This document shows positions 6,526-7,249 of a DNA stretch of 7,249 nucleotides, piece after piece; positions within the stretch are counted from its first letter, which is position 1, and the number at the start of each line of letters is the position of its first letter. Made by a program: the position numbers and the translations under genes. The stretch comes from Chlorobiota bacterium (GTDB taxonomy: Bacteria; Bacteroidota; Bacteroidia; Bacteroidales; JAADGE01): positions 1-7,249 of the forward strand of contig JAADEE010000093.1 in assembly GCA_013153575.1 (NCBI GenBank). Reading direction: 5' to 3'. The notes beneath the pieces were generated by a model. It had not been told where the DNA came from. It made no database searches and saw only the letters and a program-made list of their open reading frames with translations.

Positions 6526-7249
6526 CTTCTAATTTTTGAACTGATTCTAAAATTTCTTTCATTAAATTCAAAATGTTTCCTTCATTTCACTTATTTCTTT
6601 TAAATCTGTTGTCTTGCATAGAAATAGGGTCATCCCAGCAATAACCAAAGTTTCATTTTATAAATTTGTTAGGTTTTTTTTCTTCAAATAAGTCTATTGC
6701 ATTGTTTATGATAGGAATTGAAAAATACTCTTCTGACTCTTTTGCATTTCACATTCCCAAATGTAAAAAATTTCATCAAATATTAAGTTTTTTAAAGTCT
6801 TCTCATTGTACTGGCAAATAAATATATTCAGGGTCGATTTGTTTTAAGATTTTATATGGGAAGTTAAATAGTTCTCTAGAAACTACTACTAATTGGTCAA
6901 AAACTCTTGAATATCATCCACCAATATATTTGTTTAAAATCCAGTAAATTATAGAAAATTCAAAAACATCAACTAATTCAAATTTATGTCTATATCTGTA
7001 ATATAAAACTAATTTTCTTCATTCTATTTTTGACTTTAAGTTTAGTTTGGCAGCCTGTTTTTTATTGATTTTCTGAATATTTTGATACCTAATTTGTTTG
7101 TCTATCTTCTTTTGAAAAAATTTTTCTAGATTTTTTGCATAGAATTCACATAATTTATTGAAATCTTTGATTGTAGATGATAATTTTCAGATTTGTTGTT
7201 CGGCTTCTTTAATTTGTTTGTCTAGTTCTTCAATATTTTCATCAGCTGG
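6509..7249 (-). CDS. Protein of unknown function with N-terminal coiled coil, 5' end cut by window edge
   Basis: Read on the - strand with TGA as Gly, this is an open frame of 246 residues to TAA, continuing past the right edge. I do not recognise a family. The visible start (residues ~5-75) is rich in E, K and Q with heptad-like hydrophobic spacing (EELDKQIKEAEQQIGKL), so a coiled coil is likely. The rest is a mixed globular part with YYRYRHKFELVDVFEFSIIYWIL, an IGG run written TGA-TGA, the segment FIKGNFGYCWDDPISMQDN and a short C-terminal helix. A 15-bp repeat 120 bp apart (7090-7104, 7210-7224) encodes DKQI twice, 40 residues apart. There is no signal peptide or clear membrane helix in the visible part. 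It converges on the LssY_C gene and overlaps it by 4 bp. Codon use and TGA frequency fit the rest of the window. Confidence 0.8.

Noticed and set aside
3..7249. Genes broken by many stop codons, suggesting pseudogenes or sequencing errors
   Set aside because: Every internal stop is TGA, never TAA or TAG, and frames stay constant with conserved glycines at those positions.
3..7249. TGA as tryptophan (table 4, Mycoplasma type)
   Set aside because: TGA falls at invariant Gly positions in Walker A motifs and the DFGF turn of HicA, not at Trp positions.
1..7249. CRISPR array, tRNA or rRNA genes, insertion sequence
   Set aside because: No regularly spaced repeats, cloverleaf, rRNA sequence, transposase or paired terminal inverted repeats were seen.

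Overview
The window is AT-rich (roughly 27% GC by eye) and can only be read sensibly if TGA is a sense codon for glycine. With that reading (NCBI table 25) ten long genes appear, every one ends in TAA or TAG, and family motifs are restored at the TGA positions, for example GPPGSGKT in the ComM-like ATPase. This points to a Patescibacteria/CPR bacterium of the Absconditabacteria (SR1) or Gracilibacteria type. The sequence does not decide between them. The related table 37 (CGA and CGG read as Trp) is also open, because only one CGA and one CGG occur.

Layout. At 3-1337 (+) is the C-terminal ~444 residues of a ComM/YifB AAA+ ATPase, a helicase family used in natural transformation. A 111-bp gap follows. 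Then nearly everything to 6512 is tightly packed on the + strand. First comes a toxin-antitoxin zone: a HepT-like HEPN ribonuclease toxin (1449-1883), its MntA-like nucleotidyltransferase antitoxin (1855-2163), a NUDIX hydrolase overlapping the antitoxin gene by 8 bp (2156-2779), then a HicB antitoxin (2804-3010) overlapping a HicA toxin (3001-3228). Next is a membrane zone: a DedA-PAP2 fusion (3244-4509), an AAA_14/DUF4143 ATPase with its own promoter and a perfect palindrome over the -10 box (4565-5806), and an LssY C-terminal-domain protein (5799-6512). On the - strand a gene of unknown function enters from the right edge and ends at 6509. Its stop codon overlaps the stop codon of the LssY_C gene inside a long hairpin.

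How the genes may work together. HepT and MntA should form an AMPylation-controlled toxin-antitoxin pair, and the coupled NUDIX gene could be a third component. HicB and HicA form a second, independent pair. DedA, PAP2 and LssY_C domains are known as parts of one polypeptide in other bacteria (established knowledge, recalled), so their presence here in two genes separated by an accessory ATPase suggests a split or an insertion. The most interesting points are the HepT-MntA-NUDIX operon, the split DedA-PAP2/LssY_C locus, the convergent stop-codon hairpin, the palindromic operator and an apparently over-represented 7-mer TAGACAA.
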